This document shows positions 9,846 to 20,368 of a stretch of 40,899 bases of DNA, one piece after another. Both the position numbers and the translations under genes were made by a program. This DNA is from Bacteroidota bacterium (GTDB lineage: Bacteria > Bacteroidota > Bacteroidia > Cytophagales > Cyclobacteriaceae), in contig JAHEMS010000002.1 of the NCBI GenBank assembly GCA_024643595.1, positions 1-40,899 on the forward strand, in the 5' to 3' direction. Below the pieces are notes generated by a model that was not told the DNA's origin, made no database searches, and saw only the letters and a list, made by a program, of their open reading frames with translations. Position 1 is the stretch's first letter. Each line of letters opens with the position of its first letter.

Positions 9846-10685
9846 ATGGAGAGGCTCTTAAAGTTTATTTATGAGTATCGGGCTTTTTTTACATTTATAT
9901 TATTAGAGTTGACGTGTGTCTGGTTGATTGTTCAAAATAATCAATTTCAAAGTTCAACATACTTCAATTCCTCCAATCGATTAGCGGCAAATGTTCTTGA
10001 TTTTTCTCAGGGGGTAAGGGAATATTTTTCCTTACGAAACATTAATAGAGATCTGGCGGAAGAAAATGCAAATTTACGGAGTTTACTGGATCAGCGGAAT
10101 CAACGATTATTGTCTGATCGGATATTCAGTCCTAAGGATACGGTAATAGCCAATCGATTTGAATATATCAGTGCCAAAGTAATGTCAAATTCTACGGAAC
10201 TCTATAAAAACTATATTACCGTGGATAGAGGAAAGTTAGATGGCATTGAGCCTGGAATGGCAGCTATCAGCTCAACGGGTGCCGTTGGGAAAGTAAAGGT
10301 GGTGTCTGATCACTTCGCTGTATTGATTTCGTTGCTACACACCGATGAAATGGTATCCTGTATTATTAAAGAAAAAGATTATTTTGGAACGGCACAATGG
10401 GATGGATTCGATGCTCGTTACACCAATTTACGGTACATTCCTCGTCATGCAAATCCAACCGTTGGCGACACTGTGATTACTTCGGGATTTAATGCAGTTT
10501 TCCCAAAAGGAATATTAGTAGGCGTCATACACAATGCGACTTTGAGTGAGGAATCACCTTTTTGGGATATTAAGGTTTCATTGGCTCAAGACTATAGTAA
10601 GCTGGCGTTTGTCGAATTAGTGAAAAGTAATTTGAAAAATGAAAGGGATTCCTTAGTTGAAGTTACTATTGGAAATAATAGATGA
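9846..10685 (+). CDS. mreC: rod shape-determining protein MreC
   Basis: N-terminal TM, coiled coil, GIEPGMAAISSTGAVGKVKVVSDHFAVLISLLHTD, VITSGFNAVFPKGILVG; position directly after mreB. Confidence 0.95.
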   Translation: MERLLKFIYEYRAFFTFILLELTCVWLIVQNNQFQSSTYFNSSNRLAANVLDFSQGVREYFSLRNINRDLAEENANLRSLLDQRNQRLLSDRIFSPKDTVIANRFEYISAKVMSNSTELYKNYITVDRGKLDGIEPGMAAISSTGAVGKVKVVSDHFAVLISLLHTDEMVSCIIKEKDYFGTAQWDGFDARYTNLRYIPRHANPTVGDTVITSGFNAVFPKGILVGVIHNATLSEESPFWDIKVSLAQDYSKLAFVELVKSNLKNERDSLVEVTIGNNR

Positions 10686-11197
10686 TTAAATCAGGCATCA
10701 TACATATTATCTTCTTTTTTGTTTATGTCTTGGCCCAGGTGGTGTTATTGAAGAACATTGTGTTATTTGATTCCGCTTTTTGTTTTTTATATGTAGCGTT
10801 TATCCTTTTGCTACCTTTTGAAGTAAGTATCACCATGATTATTCTGATTGGATTTTTAATAGGGATATCAATCGACATTTTTTACAACAGCATGGGTCTT
10901 CATGCTTTTGCAACCGTTTTTATGAGCTTTTTACGTAACTATTGGTTATCCGTAATAACGCCACAGGGTGGATATGAATCGGGCAGTTCTCCTACACTCG
11001 CTGCCAATGGAGTTCAATGGTTTCTGGTTTATACTATACCGTTGGTATTCATACATCATTTCGTTTTGTTCTTCACAGAAGCTTCAGGATTTGATTTATT
11101 TTGGTTCACGATGCTCAAAATAATCGGTAGCATGCTCTTTACCGTTCTTGTGATGGTGTTATTGCAATTCCTCGCTCCACAGCGCAGAAGAATATGA
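10682..11197 (+). CDS. mreD: rod shape-determining protein MreD
   Basis: 171 aa polytopic membrane protein between mreC and mrdA; ATGA overlaps on both sides. Confidence 0.9.
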   Translation: MIKSGIIHIIFFFVYVLAQVVLLKNIVLFDSAFCFLYVAFILLLPFEVSITMIILIGFLIGISIDIFYNSMGLHAFATVFMSFLRNYWLSVITPQGGYESGSSPTLAANGVQWFLVYTIPLVFIHHFVLFFTEASGFDLFWFTMLKIIGSMLFTVLVMVLLQFLAPQRRRI

Positions 11198-13008
11198 ATG
11201 AGTCAAGGAAAGAAATATTGCAGATTGTTGTCGTTTTGGTTGGGATAATTTTCCTGATCAAACTTTTCTCCATTCAAGTACTGGACAGCCGATATGCTGA
11301 AATGGCAGACAGCAATGCAATTTTGCGACAGGTGGAATATCCTTTTCGCGGGCTAATCTACGATCGTAATCATAAGCTAATCGTTTACAATACGCCTGAG
11401 TACGACATTGAAGTAATAGTTAAAGACATAAAGAAATTTGACTCCCTAAAATTTTGTGAAGTATTTGAAATATCAAGCGATCAATTGCGCACAAAATTTA
11501 AGGAGATGAAAGCGCGCAAAGAGTATTCGCCATTCAAGCCTACTTTGTTTATTGATCAGCTTTCAAATATGGATTTTGCGCGAGTACAGGATCGAATGGA
11601 TGAGTTTCCTGGTTTTTACATACAAGCCCGAACAACACGCGCCTATTCATCCACTGCGTTGGCAAATGCGCTTGGTTATGTGAGCGAAATTAATAAGACT
11701 CAATTGGCTAATGATAAATCGAGAATTTATAAGCAGGGTGACTATATCGGGCAGAGTGGCATTGAGGCTTTTTATGAAGCGCAATTGAGAGGCAAACGGG
11801 GTATTCGTTTTAAACTCCGCGATGTTAAAGGAATAGAGAAAGGTTCATTCAACGAGGGTAAGTATGATACGCTTTCTGTTCCTGGACAAAATCTAATCAC
11901 AGGCATAGATATTGACTTACAGCTATATGGAGAGTATTTAATGAAAGGGAAATCTGGTAGTATTGTTGCCCTGGAGCCAGCTACTGGTGAAATATTGTCT
12001 TTGGTTTCAGGACCATCTTATGACCCTACGTTGCTTACGGGAAAAAATTACAGCGCCAATTTCAGATTGATTAATTCAGATACCCTGAAGCCTTTATTTA
12101 ATCGACCGCTCATGGCACAATATCGTCCGGGTTCAATTTTTAAAATTGCTCAAGCCATGACAGCTCTTCAGGAAAACGTGATCACCCCGGAGACCAGGAT
12201 TCGATGCGATCGGTCAATAATAAATTGTCATGGTGCGCATTCCAATGAAGACCTTCGTGGGGCAATCGCCAATTCATGCAATCCATATTTCTATAATGTA
12301 TTAAGGCGTATGTTGAATCAAGACGTTTCTCATGATCCTTACGAAGATACGCGAATCGGATTATCAGAATGGAATAAGCACATTACCAGTTTTGGATTTG
12401 GGAGCCCCTTGGGCATAGATTTGCCAAGTGAAAAAAGTGGATTAATTCCTACCCCGGCATATTATGATCGAGCCTACCATAACAGGCCGTGGAAATTTTC
12501 CAACATATATTCCATTGCTATTGGTGAAGGGGAAAACCTGGTAGTACCTATTCAAATGGCAAATTTCGCTGCCACTATCGCAAATCGGGGATATTATTTT
12601 ATTCCTCATTTGGTTAAGGCAGTAGGTGAAGATGGCAACCCCTTGCCGAAATATACTGAGCGTCATTATACCTCGATTAATTCATCTCACTTCGAAGTGG
12701 CTGTAGATGCTATGCAAAAAGTAGTGGAGGCAGGAACAGGGCAGTATAGAGCACGCCTTGCGGATATTATTGTCTGTGGCAAGACCGGTACCGTTGAAAA
12801 TGCACCTCCAATGCATGATCACTCAGTATTTATAGCGTTCGCACCGAAGGATAATCCAAAAATTGCGGTATCGGTTTATGTCGAAGATGCAGGACAAGGC
12901 GCGCGTGCAGCAGCTTCAATTGCCAGTTTGATGATTGAAAAATATTTGCTCGGACAGACCAAGCGACCTTATATTGAACAGTATGTGCTTAATAATAAGT
13001 TTGAATGA
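11194..13008 (+). CDS. mrdA: penicillin-binding protein 2 (elongasome transpeptidase)
   Basis: PBP dimerisation domain (RQVEYPFRGLIYDRNHKLIVYN), transpeptidase motif YRPGSIFKIAQ (SxxK), SNSC-like NSCNPYF, KTGTVEN (KTG). Confidence 0.97.
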   Translation: MNESRKEILQIVVVLVGIIFLIKLFSIQVLDSRYAEMADSNAILRQVEYPFRGLIYDRNHKLIVYNTPEYDIEVIVKDIKKFDSLKFCEVFEISSDQLRTKFKEMKARKEYSPFKPTLFIDQLSNMDFARVQDRMDEFPGFYIQARTTRAYSSTALANALGYVSEINKTQLANDKSRIYKQGDYIGQSGIEAFYEAQLRGKRGIRFKLRDVKGIEKGSFNEGKYDTLSVPGQNLITGIDIDLQLYGEYLMKGKSGSIVALEPATGEILSLVSGPSYDPTLLTGKNYSANFRLINSDTLKPLFNRPLMAQYRPGSIFKIAQAMTALQENVITPETRIRCDRSIINCHGAHSNEDLRGAIANSCNPYFYNVLRRMLNQDVSHDPYEDTRIGLSEWNKHITSFGFGSPLGIDLPSEKSGLIPTPAYYDRAYHNRPWKFSNIYSIAIGEGENLVVPIQMANFAATIANRGYYFIPHLVKAVGEDGNPLPKYTERHYTSINSSHFEVAVDAMQKVVEAGTGQYRARLADIIVCGKTGTVENAPPMHDHSVFIAFAPKDNPKIAVSVYVEDAGQGARAAASIASLMIEKYLLGQTKRPYIEQYVLNNKFE

Positions 13009-14279
13009 GAAGAGAGGAAGACATAGCGGGTAAATTAGACTGGGTTGCTGTGCTCCTCTATATCGCTATGGTGGGACTTGGTTGGCTTAATATTTTCGCG
13101 GCAGTTTATGATGAGTCAGTAAATCAGACTATCTGGGATTTATCGCTTAATTCGGGGCGACAATTGATTTTTATTGCTGCATCGTTTGTGATCATTCTCG
13201 CAATTGTTGTAATCGACATGCGATTTTATGAAACATTTGCGTATTTGTTTTTTGGTATTATTCTTATTGTTCTAATTCTTGTTCCTTTTATTGGCAAAGA
13301 AGTGGGTGGAAATAAAGCTTGGTTAGGGTTTGGTTCATTTGGGGTGCAGCCATCAGAATTCGCGAAGGTTATCACGGCAATGGCAGTTGCTAAGTTTATA
13401 GGTTCGGTTGGTTTCAGAATGGATAATATAAGGAATCAGTTGATTCTGTTTTCTATAATTGGGGCTCCCATGTTATTGATTCTCCTGCAGAAGGATACCG
13501 GAACGGCATTGGTATTCACTTCATTTGTTCTGGTATTTTATAGAGAAGGATTTCCGCCTTTCTTGCTGGTAGTTGGTATTTTTGCGGCCATTATTTTTGT
13601 TCTTACTCTATTGGTTCCCAATCAGATCTACCTGCATGCCGCCATCGCTATCGTATTAGTGGCATTGATTGTATTTGGTAAGAAGAAATTAAGGCAGGTG
13701 ATGCTGCTTGCGATAGGTGCCTTGTTGATTAGTGGCGTTATTGAAAGTGTAGATTATGTGATCACCGATGTGCTAAAGCCACACCAACAGAATCGGATCA
13801 AGGCATTAATCAACCCCGATGCTGACCCACTCGGTTTTGGATGGAATGTAACACAATCAAAAATTGCGATTGGTAGCGGAGGTTTTACGGGTAAAGGATT
13901 TCTGGAAGGCACCCAGACAAAATTTGATTTTGTGCCTGAGCAAAGTACTGATTTCATTTTTTGCACCATAGGAGAAGAGCACGGCTGGATAGGTAGCTTT
14001 TTGGTAATTGGGTTATTTGTTGCCCTTTTACTTAGGGTGATTTTTATATCGGAACGCCAGAAAAGCAGATTCGCCAGGGCCTATGGATATTCAGTGGCTA
14101 GCATATTCTTTTTTCACTTTGCCGTTAACATAGGTATGACCATTGGACTTTTTCCAGTAATTGGTATTCCGCTTCCTTTTTTCAGTTATGGAGGTTCTTC
14201 GTTGTGGGGCTTTACAATTTTACTTTTTGTATTACTGAAATTAGATGCACACCGCAGCCAGATGTTGCAGCGCGTTTAA
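13005..14279 (+). CDS. rodA: rod shape-determining SEDS glycosyltransferase RodA
   Basis: SEDS polytopic protein: GGNKAWLGFGSFGVQPSEFAKV, LLQKDTGTALVF, FVPEQSTDFIFCTIGEEHGWIG, PVIGIPLPFFSYGGSSLW. Confidence 0.98.
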   Translation: MRREEDIAGKLDWVAVLLYIAMVGLGWLNIFAAVYDESVNQTIWDLSLNSGRQLIFIAASFVIILAIVVIDMRFYETFAYLFFGIILIVLILVPFIGKEVGGNKAWLGFGSFGVQPSEFAKVITAMAVAKFIGSVGFRMDNIRNQLILFSIIGAPMLLILLQKDTGTALVFTSFVLVFYREGFPPFLLVVGIFAAIIFVLTLLVPNQIYLHAAIAIVLVALIVFGKKKLRQVMLLAIGALLISGVIESVDYVITDVLKPHQQNRIKALINPDADPLGFGWNVTQSKIAIGSGGFTGKGFLEGTQTKFDFVPEQSTDFIFCTIGEEHGWIGSFLVIGLFVALLLRVIFISERQKSRFARAYGYSVASIFFFHFAVNIGMTIGLFPVIGIPLPFFSYGGSSLWGFTILLFVLLKLDAHRSQMLQRV

Positions 14280-15274
14280 CTGTCAAATCTTTTTTCGATG
14301 ATCTCGATAAATTCGAGATACTCTTCGCTTTCTCTATCCCAATGTGGATATCCATCGTCAATAAAACGCATGGCTTGCGACAGGTTGTCGCAGCGGTCAA
14401 GTTTTTCAATAGTCTCTGAAAAAATTTCAAAATCACCATGAAACAAAATCTTGGTAAACATGAACTTTTGATTAATGGTAAGATTTTGCTTCAATAAGAC
14501 AATTTTTTTCTTGGCCAGGTCATCTGCTAATGTCTGCTTTGTCTCTTTTTGTACAGGTGTTGTGACAGCGTTTTGAGGACCTGGTAAGGGGATAGTTTCA
14601 GTCTTTGAAACGGATCGTGGAGATGTCACTGGTTTAGCTTCATAAAAGTTATCTACTTTCAACGGCACAGCCGCATTGAACAATTGAAGATAGGAATCTA
14701 CCTCCTCCGGTGTAAAATTCACTTCTTCAAGAATTTGATCGAGCATGGCAAAGGCTTCATTGCCGGAAATGGAATCCAATTTTTTCTCCTCTAATCGCAC
14801 CACCAGTTTTTCAAGTGGCGCCTTATTTATTTTTATATACTTAACTTCATTTCTTAGATCAGATGTGCTTATTGAGGTCTTGTCTTTTTTATCAAGTGTA
14901 TCGGAATAATAATCGTAGGGATCAAGGATGAGATATATCGTTTGATTTACCGCTCTTGTCAGTAATGGTAAAAAATGCTCTTTTTCAATTAGAATATGAT
15001 TGCTAAGAATGTTTTGAAATACGGTAAGGGCTTCGCTAACTTGCTTAGAGTCATAATCAAAATAGGGGCTTTTCAGTTTTTCACTCTCCTTCTTCCAGGC
15101 AATGAGCAGATCCCGAATAACAAAAAGGTTTACTTGCCTAATGGTCGACAATTCAAGAATCTCAGGTCCAGATATTTTATTCTTTTTTGAAAAATAAGAT
15201 TGGACAAGATGCAGCGCATATTGCTGAGCATATTGATCAACCGATTTCAAACTTATCTTTTCGTCCATGAGCAA
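14276..15274 (-). CDS. hypothetical protein, ~332 aa, no recognised domain
   Basis: Long ORF filling the gap between rodA and the ferredoxin gene; coding-like composition; convergent 4-bp overlap with rodA. I cannot assign a family. Confidence 0.75.
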   Translation of the reverse strand: MLMDEKISLKSVDQYAQQYALHLVQSYFSKKNKISGPEILELSTIRQVNLFVIRDLLIAWKKESEKLKSPYFDYDSKQVSEALTVFQNILSNHILIEKEHFLPLLTRAVNQTIYLILDPYDYYSDTLDKKDKTSISTSDLRNEVKYIKINKAPLEKLVVRLEEKKLDSISGNEAFAMLDQILEEVNFTPEEVDSYLQLFNAAVPLKVDNFYEAKPVTSPRSVSKTETIPLPGPQNAVTTPVQKETKQTLADDLAKKKIVLLKQNLTINQKFMFTKILFHGDFEIFSETIEKLDRCDNLSQAMRFIDDGYPHWDRESEEYLEFIEIIEKRFDS

Positions 15275-15330
15275 ATATTTTCATTAACCTTGGTAAGAAA
15301 CGAATTTAAGGGATTTAAATTGGACCTTAC

Positions 15331-15654
15331 GTGGTAAAGATAGTGATTGAAAATTTGGCTCAAAAAGAACTGTCCTATAAAGGATCGCCTAATTCTATTC
15401 TGCAGCTCGTTCAGTCTAATTTTATTGATTGGATGCATGCCTGTGGCGGTAAAGGCCGATGTACTACCTGTAAAATGATAGTCGTGAAAGGAATGGAGAA
15501 TCTTTCACCGCCAACAGCGGCTGAAATGAAGTATCTAATTGATGGGCAGTTGGCTGAAAATGAGCGACTGGCTTGTCAAACTCGAGCACAGGGGAATTGT
15601 CGAGTACGTATTCCTGACGAAAATAAAATGCCCCACATGATTTATACCTCTTAA
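15331..15654 (+). CDS. 2Fe-2S ferredoxin
   Basis: Plant/adrenodoxin-type cluster region ACGGKGRCTTCKM...LACQTRA; GTG start. Confidence 0.9.
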   Translation: MVKIVIENLAQKELSYKGSPNSILQLVQSNFIDWMHACGGKGRCTTCKMIVVKGMENLSPPTAAEMKYLIDGQLAENERLACQTRAQGNCRVRIPDENKMPHMIYTS

Positions 15655-15707
15655 AATCCGTTAATTAACTGTGGTTATATCTACTTTTCAAATCCTAACT
15701 TGCACCT

Positions 15708-16304
15708 ATGTTTATTGAACCTCGTTTGGGCAGATCAAAGTCGGGCAACCGTGCTGGTTGGATTGAGGTAATTTGTGGCTGCATGTTTTCTGGCAAAACT
15801 GAAGAACTAATCAGACGATTAAACCGCGCTTTGATTGCCAGGCAAAAAGTCGAAATATTTAAACCGCGGATGGATACCCGATACCACATCGAAAAGATTG
15901 TATCTCATAATGAGCGTGAGATTCGATCCACACCAGTGAATTTTGGGAACGACATTTTACTTATGGCTGGAGATTGTGATGTAGTCGGTATCGATGAAGC
16001 CCAGTTTTTTGATGAGTCAATAGTGGAAGTCTGTAACACGTTGGCTAATAGCGGAAAGCGGGTTATAATAGCCGGCCTGGACATGGACTATGAAGGCAAA
16101 CCATTTGGCCCTATGCCTAATTTACTGGCAGTGGCAGAATTTGTAACTAAAATTCATGCGATCTGTACTGAAACCGGAGAACTTGCCTCATTTTCATTTC
16201 GGTTAAATGAAGATAGTGCACAGGTCATGCTCGGTGAGAAGGATGTATATGAAGCCCGTAGTCGCCAATCATTTTTTAATGGAATGAAAAATCGTAAGAA
16301 GTAA
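15708..16304 (+). CDS. tdk: thymidine kinase
   Basis: IEVICGCMFSGKTEELIRRLNRA (P-loop), VGIDEAQFFDESIVEVC, RVIIAGLDMDYEGKPFGPMPNLLAVAEFVTKIHAIC. Confidence 0.97.
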   Translation: MFIEPRLGRSKSGNRAGWIEVICGCMFSGKTEELIRRLNRALIARQKVEIFKPRMDTRYHIEKIVSHNEREIRSTPVNFGNDILLMAGDCDVVGIDEAQFFDESIVEVCNTLANSGKRVIIAGLDMDYEGKPFGPMPNLLAVAEFVTKIHAICTETGELASFSFRLNEDSAQVMLGEKDVYEARSRQSFFNGMKNRKK

Positions 16305-16306
16305 TT

Positions 16307-16972
16307 GTGCTTAATAAAACCAGAGGAATTGTTTTCAGGTTTGTAAGATTTGGTGAGACCTCGATCATCACTACTATTTTTACGGAACAGTTTGGATTGC
16401 AGAGTTACGTGGTGAAGGGTGTAAGAACCAGCTCAAGAAAAAGCAAGATTGCCTTATTTCAACCGCTGACTTTGCTTGATATGGTGGTCTACCATAAGGA
16501 GAGTGGAGGCATCATGCACATAAAGGAAGTGAAGTGTTTTCATCCTTATCAATTTATTAACAGCGATATACGTAAGACAACCATTGCCATGTTTATCAAT
16601 GAAGTCTTAAACAAATCAGTTAAAGAGCAAAGTCATCCTCACGAGATTTTTAATTTTATTTTGGATTCATTGATAACACTAGACGGCTTAGAACACCCTG
16701 AAAATTTTCATTTAAAATTTTTGATTGGATTGAGTAAGCACCTTGGTTTTGGCCCCAATCAGGTGAGTGAAGTATTGGGTGGTAGGATGGTCTCCGAGGG
16801 TGAAGAAAAAGTGCTACAAGAAATGTTACAACAGGACTACCGTGTCAATGCATCATTAACGTATGAGCAAAGAAAAAGTATCCTTACAGTTTTACTAACA
16901 TTTTACCGGGCCCATTCCGAAGGATTTGGGGAAATGAAATCGGTGGCTGTCCTTAAAGAAGTATTGGGTTGA
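16307..16972 (+). CDS. recO: DNA repair protein RecO
   Basis: N-terminal OB fold (TRGIVFRFVRFGETSIITTIFTEQFGLQSYVVKGVR); GTG start. Confidence 0.92.
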   Translation: MLNKTRGIVFRFVRFGETSIITTIFTEQFGLQSYVVKGVRTSSRKSKIALFQPLTLLDMVVYHKESGGIMHIKEVKCFHPYQFINSDIRKTTIAMFINEVLNKSVKEQSHPHEIFNFILDSLITLDGLEHPENFHLKFLIGLSKHLGFGPNQVSEVLGGRMVSEGEEKVLQEMLQQDYRVNASLTYEQRKSILTVLLTFYRAHSEGFGEMKSVAVLKEVLG

Positions 16973-16987
16973 TCCGATCACTTTCAA

Positions 16988-18115
16988 TTATGCGGCAACG
17001 GATGATGCCGTTGCGAACGCAGGATTAGGTCTCTTGCTCAGAAACTTTAATTGCTTTGCGTGAGCAACAACGGCTTCGATAAAGGTTTCCTTTGTCTTAT
17101 AAGGTAATCCGAATTCTTTGGTGGTTTGCTCTACGATCTTGGCAATCTCGCGATAGTGTACATGACATATGTTGGGGAACAAGTGATGTTCAACCTGGTA
17201 GTTAAGGCCACCTACATACCATGAAAACAGTTTTTGCTTTTTACCAAAATCTGTTGTCGTGTGCAGCTGATGAATAGCCCAGCTGTTCTCAAGATTACCG
17301 GCTGAGTCGGGCAAAGGGTATTCTATACCTTCCACCACGTGTGCAGGTTGAAAGATCATCGCCAGTATAAATCCAGCGATGTAATGCATGATCAAAAATC
17401 CAACGAATACCTGGGCGAAACTTAGGCCTAACACCAACATCGGTAATACAAGTATATAAGTAAAGTAGATTACTTTGGTGGTGATCATAATCATCCACTC
17501 ACGTGCAGCCGTGGTTCTTTGTTTTTTAATCAGACCTTCTTGTTGATATTTAATAATTCTCGCAAAATCTTTTGTGACGACCCACACCAAGGTCATGAAT
17601 CCATAAAAAAACCATGCGTAATAATGTTGAAATTTATGAATGGGTTTCCATTTCGATTCTGGAGCCATTCTAATAATGCCTCGCGGGCTGATATCTTCGT
17701 CTACATCATGAACATTTGTATATGTATGATGGAGCACATTGTGCTGCACTTTCCAATTGGTTGCATGACCACCTACAAGATTAAGCGACATTCCTAATAA
17801 ATTATTTACCCAAGGTTTAGTTGAGTAGGCTCCGTGATTTGCATCGTGCATGATTGAAAGTCCGATTCCGGCAACACCAAATCCCATAACAATGGTTAGC
17901 CCCAGCATTACCCAATTACTTTCAATAACACCAGTCATCATTACGATATATGGAATCAGGTATAAGGAAAACATGAAAATGGTTTTTATAACCATTTCTG
18001 AATTGGCAGTTCGGTCAATATCCCTGGACTTAAAATATTGATTTACTCGTTGATTGAGTGTGATAAAAAAATCCTGCTGCTTGGTTGCAAACTTTAAATT
18101 CAAATTTATACTCAT
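16988..18115 (-). CDS. membrane fatty acid desaturase (acyl-CoA/acyl-lipid front-end-like)
   Basis: Three His boxes: HDANHG, HNVLHHTYTN, QVEHHLFPNICHVHY; 4 TM segments. Confidence 0.93.
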   Translation of the reverse strand: MSINLNLKFATKQQDFFITLNQRVNQYFKSRDIDRTANSEMVIKTIFMFSLYLIPYIVMMTGVIESNWVMLGLTIVMGFGVAGIGLSIMHDANHGAYSTKPWVNNLLGMSLNLVGGHATNWKVQHNVLHHTYTNVHDVDEDISPRGIIRMAPESKWKPIHKFQHYYAWFFYGFMTLVWVVTKDFARIIKYQQEGLIKKQRTTAAREWMIMITTKVIYFTYILVLPMLVLGLSFAQVFVGFLIMHYIAGFILAMIFQPAHVVEGIEYPLPDSAGNLENSWAIHQLHTTTDFGKKQKLFSWYVGGLNYQVEHHLFPNICHVHYREIAKIVEQTTKEFGLPYKTKETFIEAVVAHAKQLKFLSKRPNPAFATASSVAA

Positions 18116-18235
18116 AGCGTTGATGATGAGTTGACTAATTAAATATGATAATCTTGAAATGTAATCAATTGTATCCTTATAATAACAGTGAGATGTGAGT
18201 TATTTGAGAAGTGGTAACCATTCGTCTGTTAATAA

Positions 18236-18892
18236 TTAAAATTCAGCGATAATGGTTTTTCCTCCTTTGGTAACCTGTCCAACCTGAACAGTTACTTTTG
18301 CATCAAGAGGTAGGAAAATGTCAACCCGGGATCCAAACTTAATAAAGCCAAACTCGTCACCCTGGTCAAGTTTTTCACCTTCCTTTATGTACCACTTAAT
18401 TCTTCGGGCAAGAGCACCGGCAATTTGCCTGAATAAAATTTCACTGCCATTATCCATTTTAGCAACTATCGTGGTCCGTTCATTTTCAGTACTGGATTTC
18501 GGATGCCATGCTACTAAATATTTGCCAGGATGATAGCTGAAATATGATATTGAACCCCCTACGGGCATGCGATTCACATGGACATTGACTGGTGACATGA
18601 AAATTGATATTTGTCTTTTTCGGGATTTAAAATATTCAGATTCCTCTGTTTCTTCGATCACGACAACTTTGCCATCAGCAGGAGCTAATACTTTTTTTGA
18701 ATCTTTATTAATCTTAAATATTGGTATGCGAAAGAATTGAAGGATGATCAGGTAAAAAACGACACTAATACCTATTATAATATTTTGTAATGTGGAGGAA
18801 TCTGAAAAGAAAATGGAGATGGCCCAATTAAGTGCAAAGAGAATCACCAATAATATGAAAAGTAATTTGCGTCCTTCCCGATGAATTGTCAT
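18236..18892 (-). CDS. psd: phosphatidylserine decarboxylase (short Bacteroidota type)
   Basis: Likely start MTIHREGRKLL (18892; ORF open from 18925). VLAPADGKVVVIEE, FMSPVNVHVNRMPVGG, FGSRVDIFLP (Gly-Ser self-cleavage context). Confidence 0.93.
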   Translation of the reverse strand: MTIHREGRKLLFILLVILFALNWAISIFFSDSSTLQNIIIGISVVFYLIILQFFRIPIFKINKDSKKVLAPADGKVVVIEETEESEYFKSRKRQISIFMSPVNVHVNRMPVGGSISYFSYHPGKYLVAWHPKSSTENERTTIVAKMDNGSEILFRQIAGALARRIKWYIKEGEKLDQGDEFGFIKFGSRVDIFLPLDAKVTVQVGQVTKGGKTIIAEF

Positions 18893-18967
18893 GATCGTTG
18901 AATTAATGTTTAAAGGTAAGGGCACAAACCCTTAACTCATAGGAATCTTCATGTTTAACCTTAAGGA

Positions 18968-20242
18968 TTAGAAGCCTCCGCGGAATTTATACGTCTTCGC
19001 TACTTTATCGATAGCTACCATATAAGCTGCGATGCGAAGAGATACTTTATATTGGGTAGCTGTTTTATACACATTATTAAAGGCTTCTTTCATGATGCGG
19101 TCACTACGGCGATTAACCCTATCAGCGGTCCACTTATAACCTAGCCGATTTTGTACCCATTCAAAATAAGATACTGTTACGCCCCCCGCATTAGCTAGAA
19201 TATCGGGCACCACGCTGATCCCTTTCTCATAAATGATGTTATCTGCTTTGGATGAAGTAGGTCCGTTTGCTCCTTCAACAATTAGTTTAGCTTGAATTTT
19301 TCCAGCATTTGAACTGGTAATAACATCTTCTGTAGCAGCAGGCACAAGTACATCGACATTGAGTGTTAGTAAATCCGCCCCAGCAATTTTTTGTACTTCA
19401 GAATACCCTTCCAATGAGCCCTTATTTTTATCACGATAGGCTACTGCTGACTCTATGTTGATTCCGTTTTCATTATAGTAGGCACCTGAGATATCACTAA
19501 CGGCTACCACTTTCAATCCTCTTTCGGCTAAAAGTCGGGCGGCCCATGAGCCAACATTTCCAAATCCCTGAATAGCACAGGTTGCATTATATGGATTGAT
19601 CTTCAGTTTTTCCATGGCCGCCAAAGTCGATACCATTACCCCGCGTCCGGTTGCCTCTGTCCTTCCCAATGAGCCACCCATAACAAGTGGCTTTCCGGTA
19701 ACTACCGAAGCAACAGTCATTCCCTTGTTTCGCGAATATTGATCCATTAGCCAAGCCATTTCACGAGGTCCGGTACCCATATCCGGTGCCGGTATGTCCT
19801 GATCAGGTCCGAAAACATCCAACATGGCCTGCGTGTATGAGCGCATGAGACGTTCTATTTCTCCTGCTGACATTTCTCGAGGGTTGCAAGCAACACCACC
19901 TTTTGCTCCGCCATAAGGAATGTCAACAACAGCGCATTTCCAGGTCATCCAGGCTGCCAACGCTTTTACTTCATCAAGATTTACATGTGGATCGAAACGA
20001 ATACCTCCTTTGGAAGGTCCTAAGATCGTGCTGTGAATTACTCGATAACCTTCAAAAACCTTAATGCTTCCATCGTCCATGGTAACAGGCAATGAAACAA
20101 TAACCTGTTTGGCGGGAGACTTCAGAACGTGATACACTTCGTCCTCCAGGCCCAGAATCTGGGAGGCGGTGTGGAAGCGTGACATCATTGCTTCAAAAGG
20201 ATTTTCCTTATCAACTATAGGGGCTGGTTCTATATATGCCAT
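18968..20242 (-). CDS. Glu/Leu/Phe/Val dehydrogenase (glutamate dehydrogenase)
   Basis: MAYIEPAPIVDKENPFEAMMSRF (start 20242), GPSKGGIRFDPHVNLDEVKALAAWMTWKCAVVDIPYGGAKGG, AIQGFGNVGSWAARLL, VEGANGPT. Confidence 0.96.
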   Translation of the reverse strand: MAYIEPAPIVDKENPFEAMMSRFHTASQILGLEDEVYHVLKSPAKQVIVSLPVTMDDGSIKVFEGYRVIHSTILGPSKGGIRFDPHVNLDEVKALAAWMTWKCAVVDIPYGGAKGGVACNPREMSAGEIERLMRSYTQAMLDVFGPDQDIPAPDMGTGPREMAWLMDQYSRNKGMTVASVVTGKPLVMGGSLGRTEATGRGVMVSTLAAMEKLKINPYNATCAIQGFGNVGSWAARLLAERGLKVVAVSDISGAYYNENGINIESAVAYRDKNKGSLEGYSEVQKIAGADLLTLNVDVLVPAATEDVITSSNAGKIQAKLIVEGANGPTSSKADNIIYEKGISVVPDILANAGGVTVSYFEWVQNRLGYKWTADRVNRRSDRIMKEAFNNVYKTATQYKVSLRIAAYMVAIDKVAKTYKFRGGF

Positions 20243-20368
20243 AAATCTGTGAGATTTTAAGTTATTTAGGTTTGATTTTTTGCAAAAAATCCGCAAAAAG
20301 AGCCTCCTAAAACGGTTGCAAAGATATAGAAATTAGCTGCCGCTAAAGAAGCGTGGGACGGAAAATGG

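Noticed and set aside
16995-17014. Inverted repeat GCAACGG-atgatg-CCGTTGC near the recO/desaturase convergent junction
   Set aside because: It lies inside the desaturase C-terminal codons (alanine/valine-rich), has only a 7-bp stem and lacks a T tract, so I do not call it a terminator.
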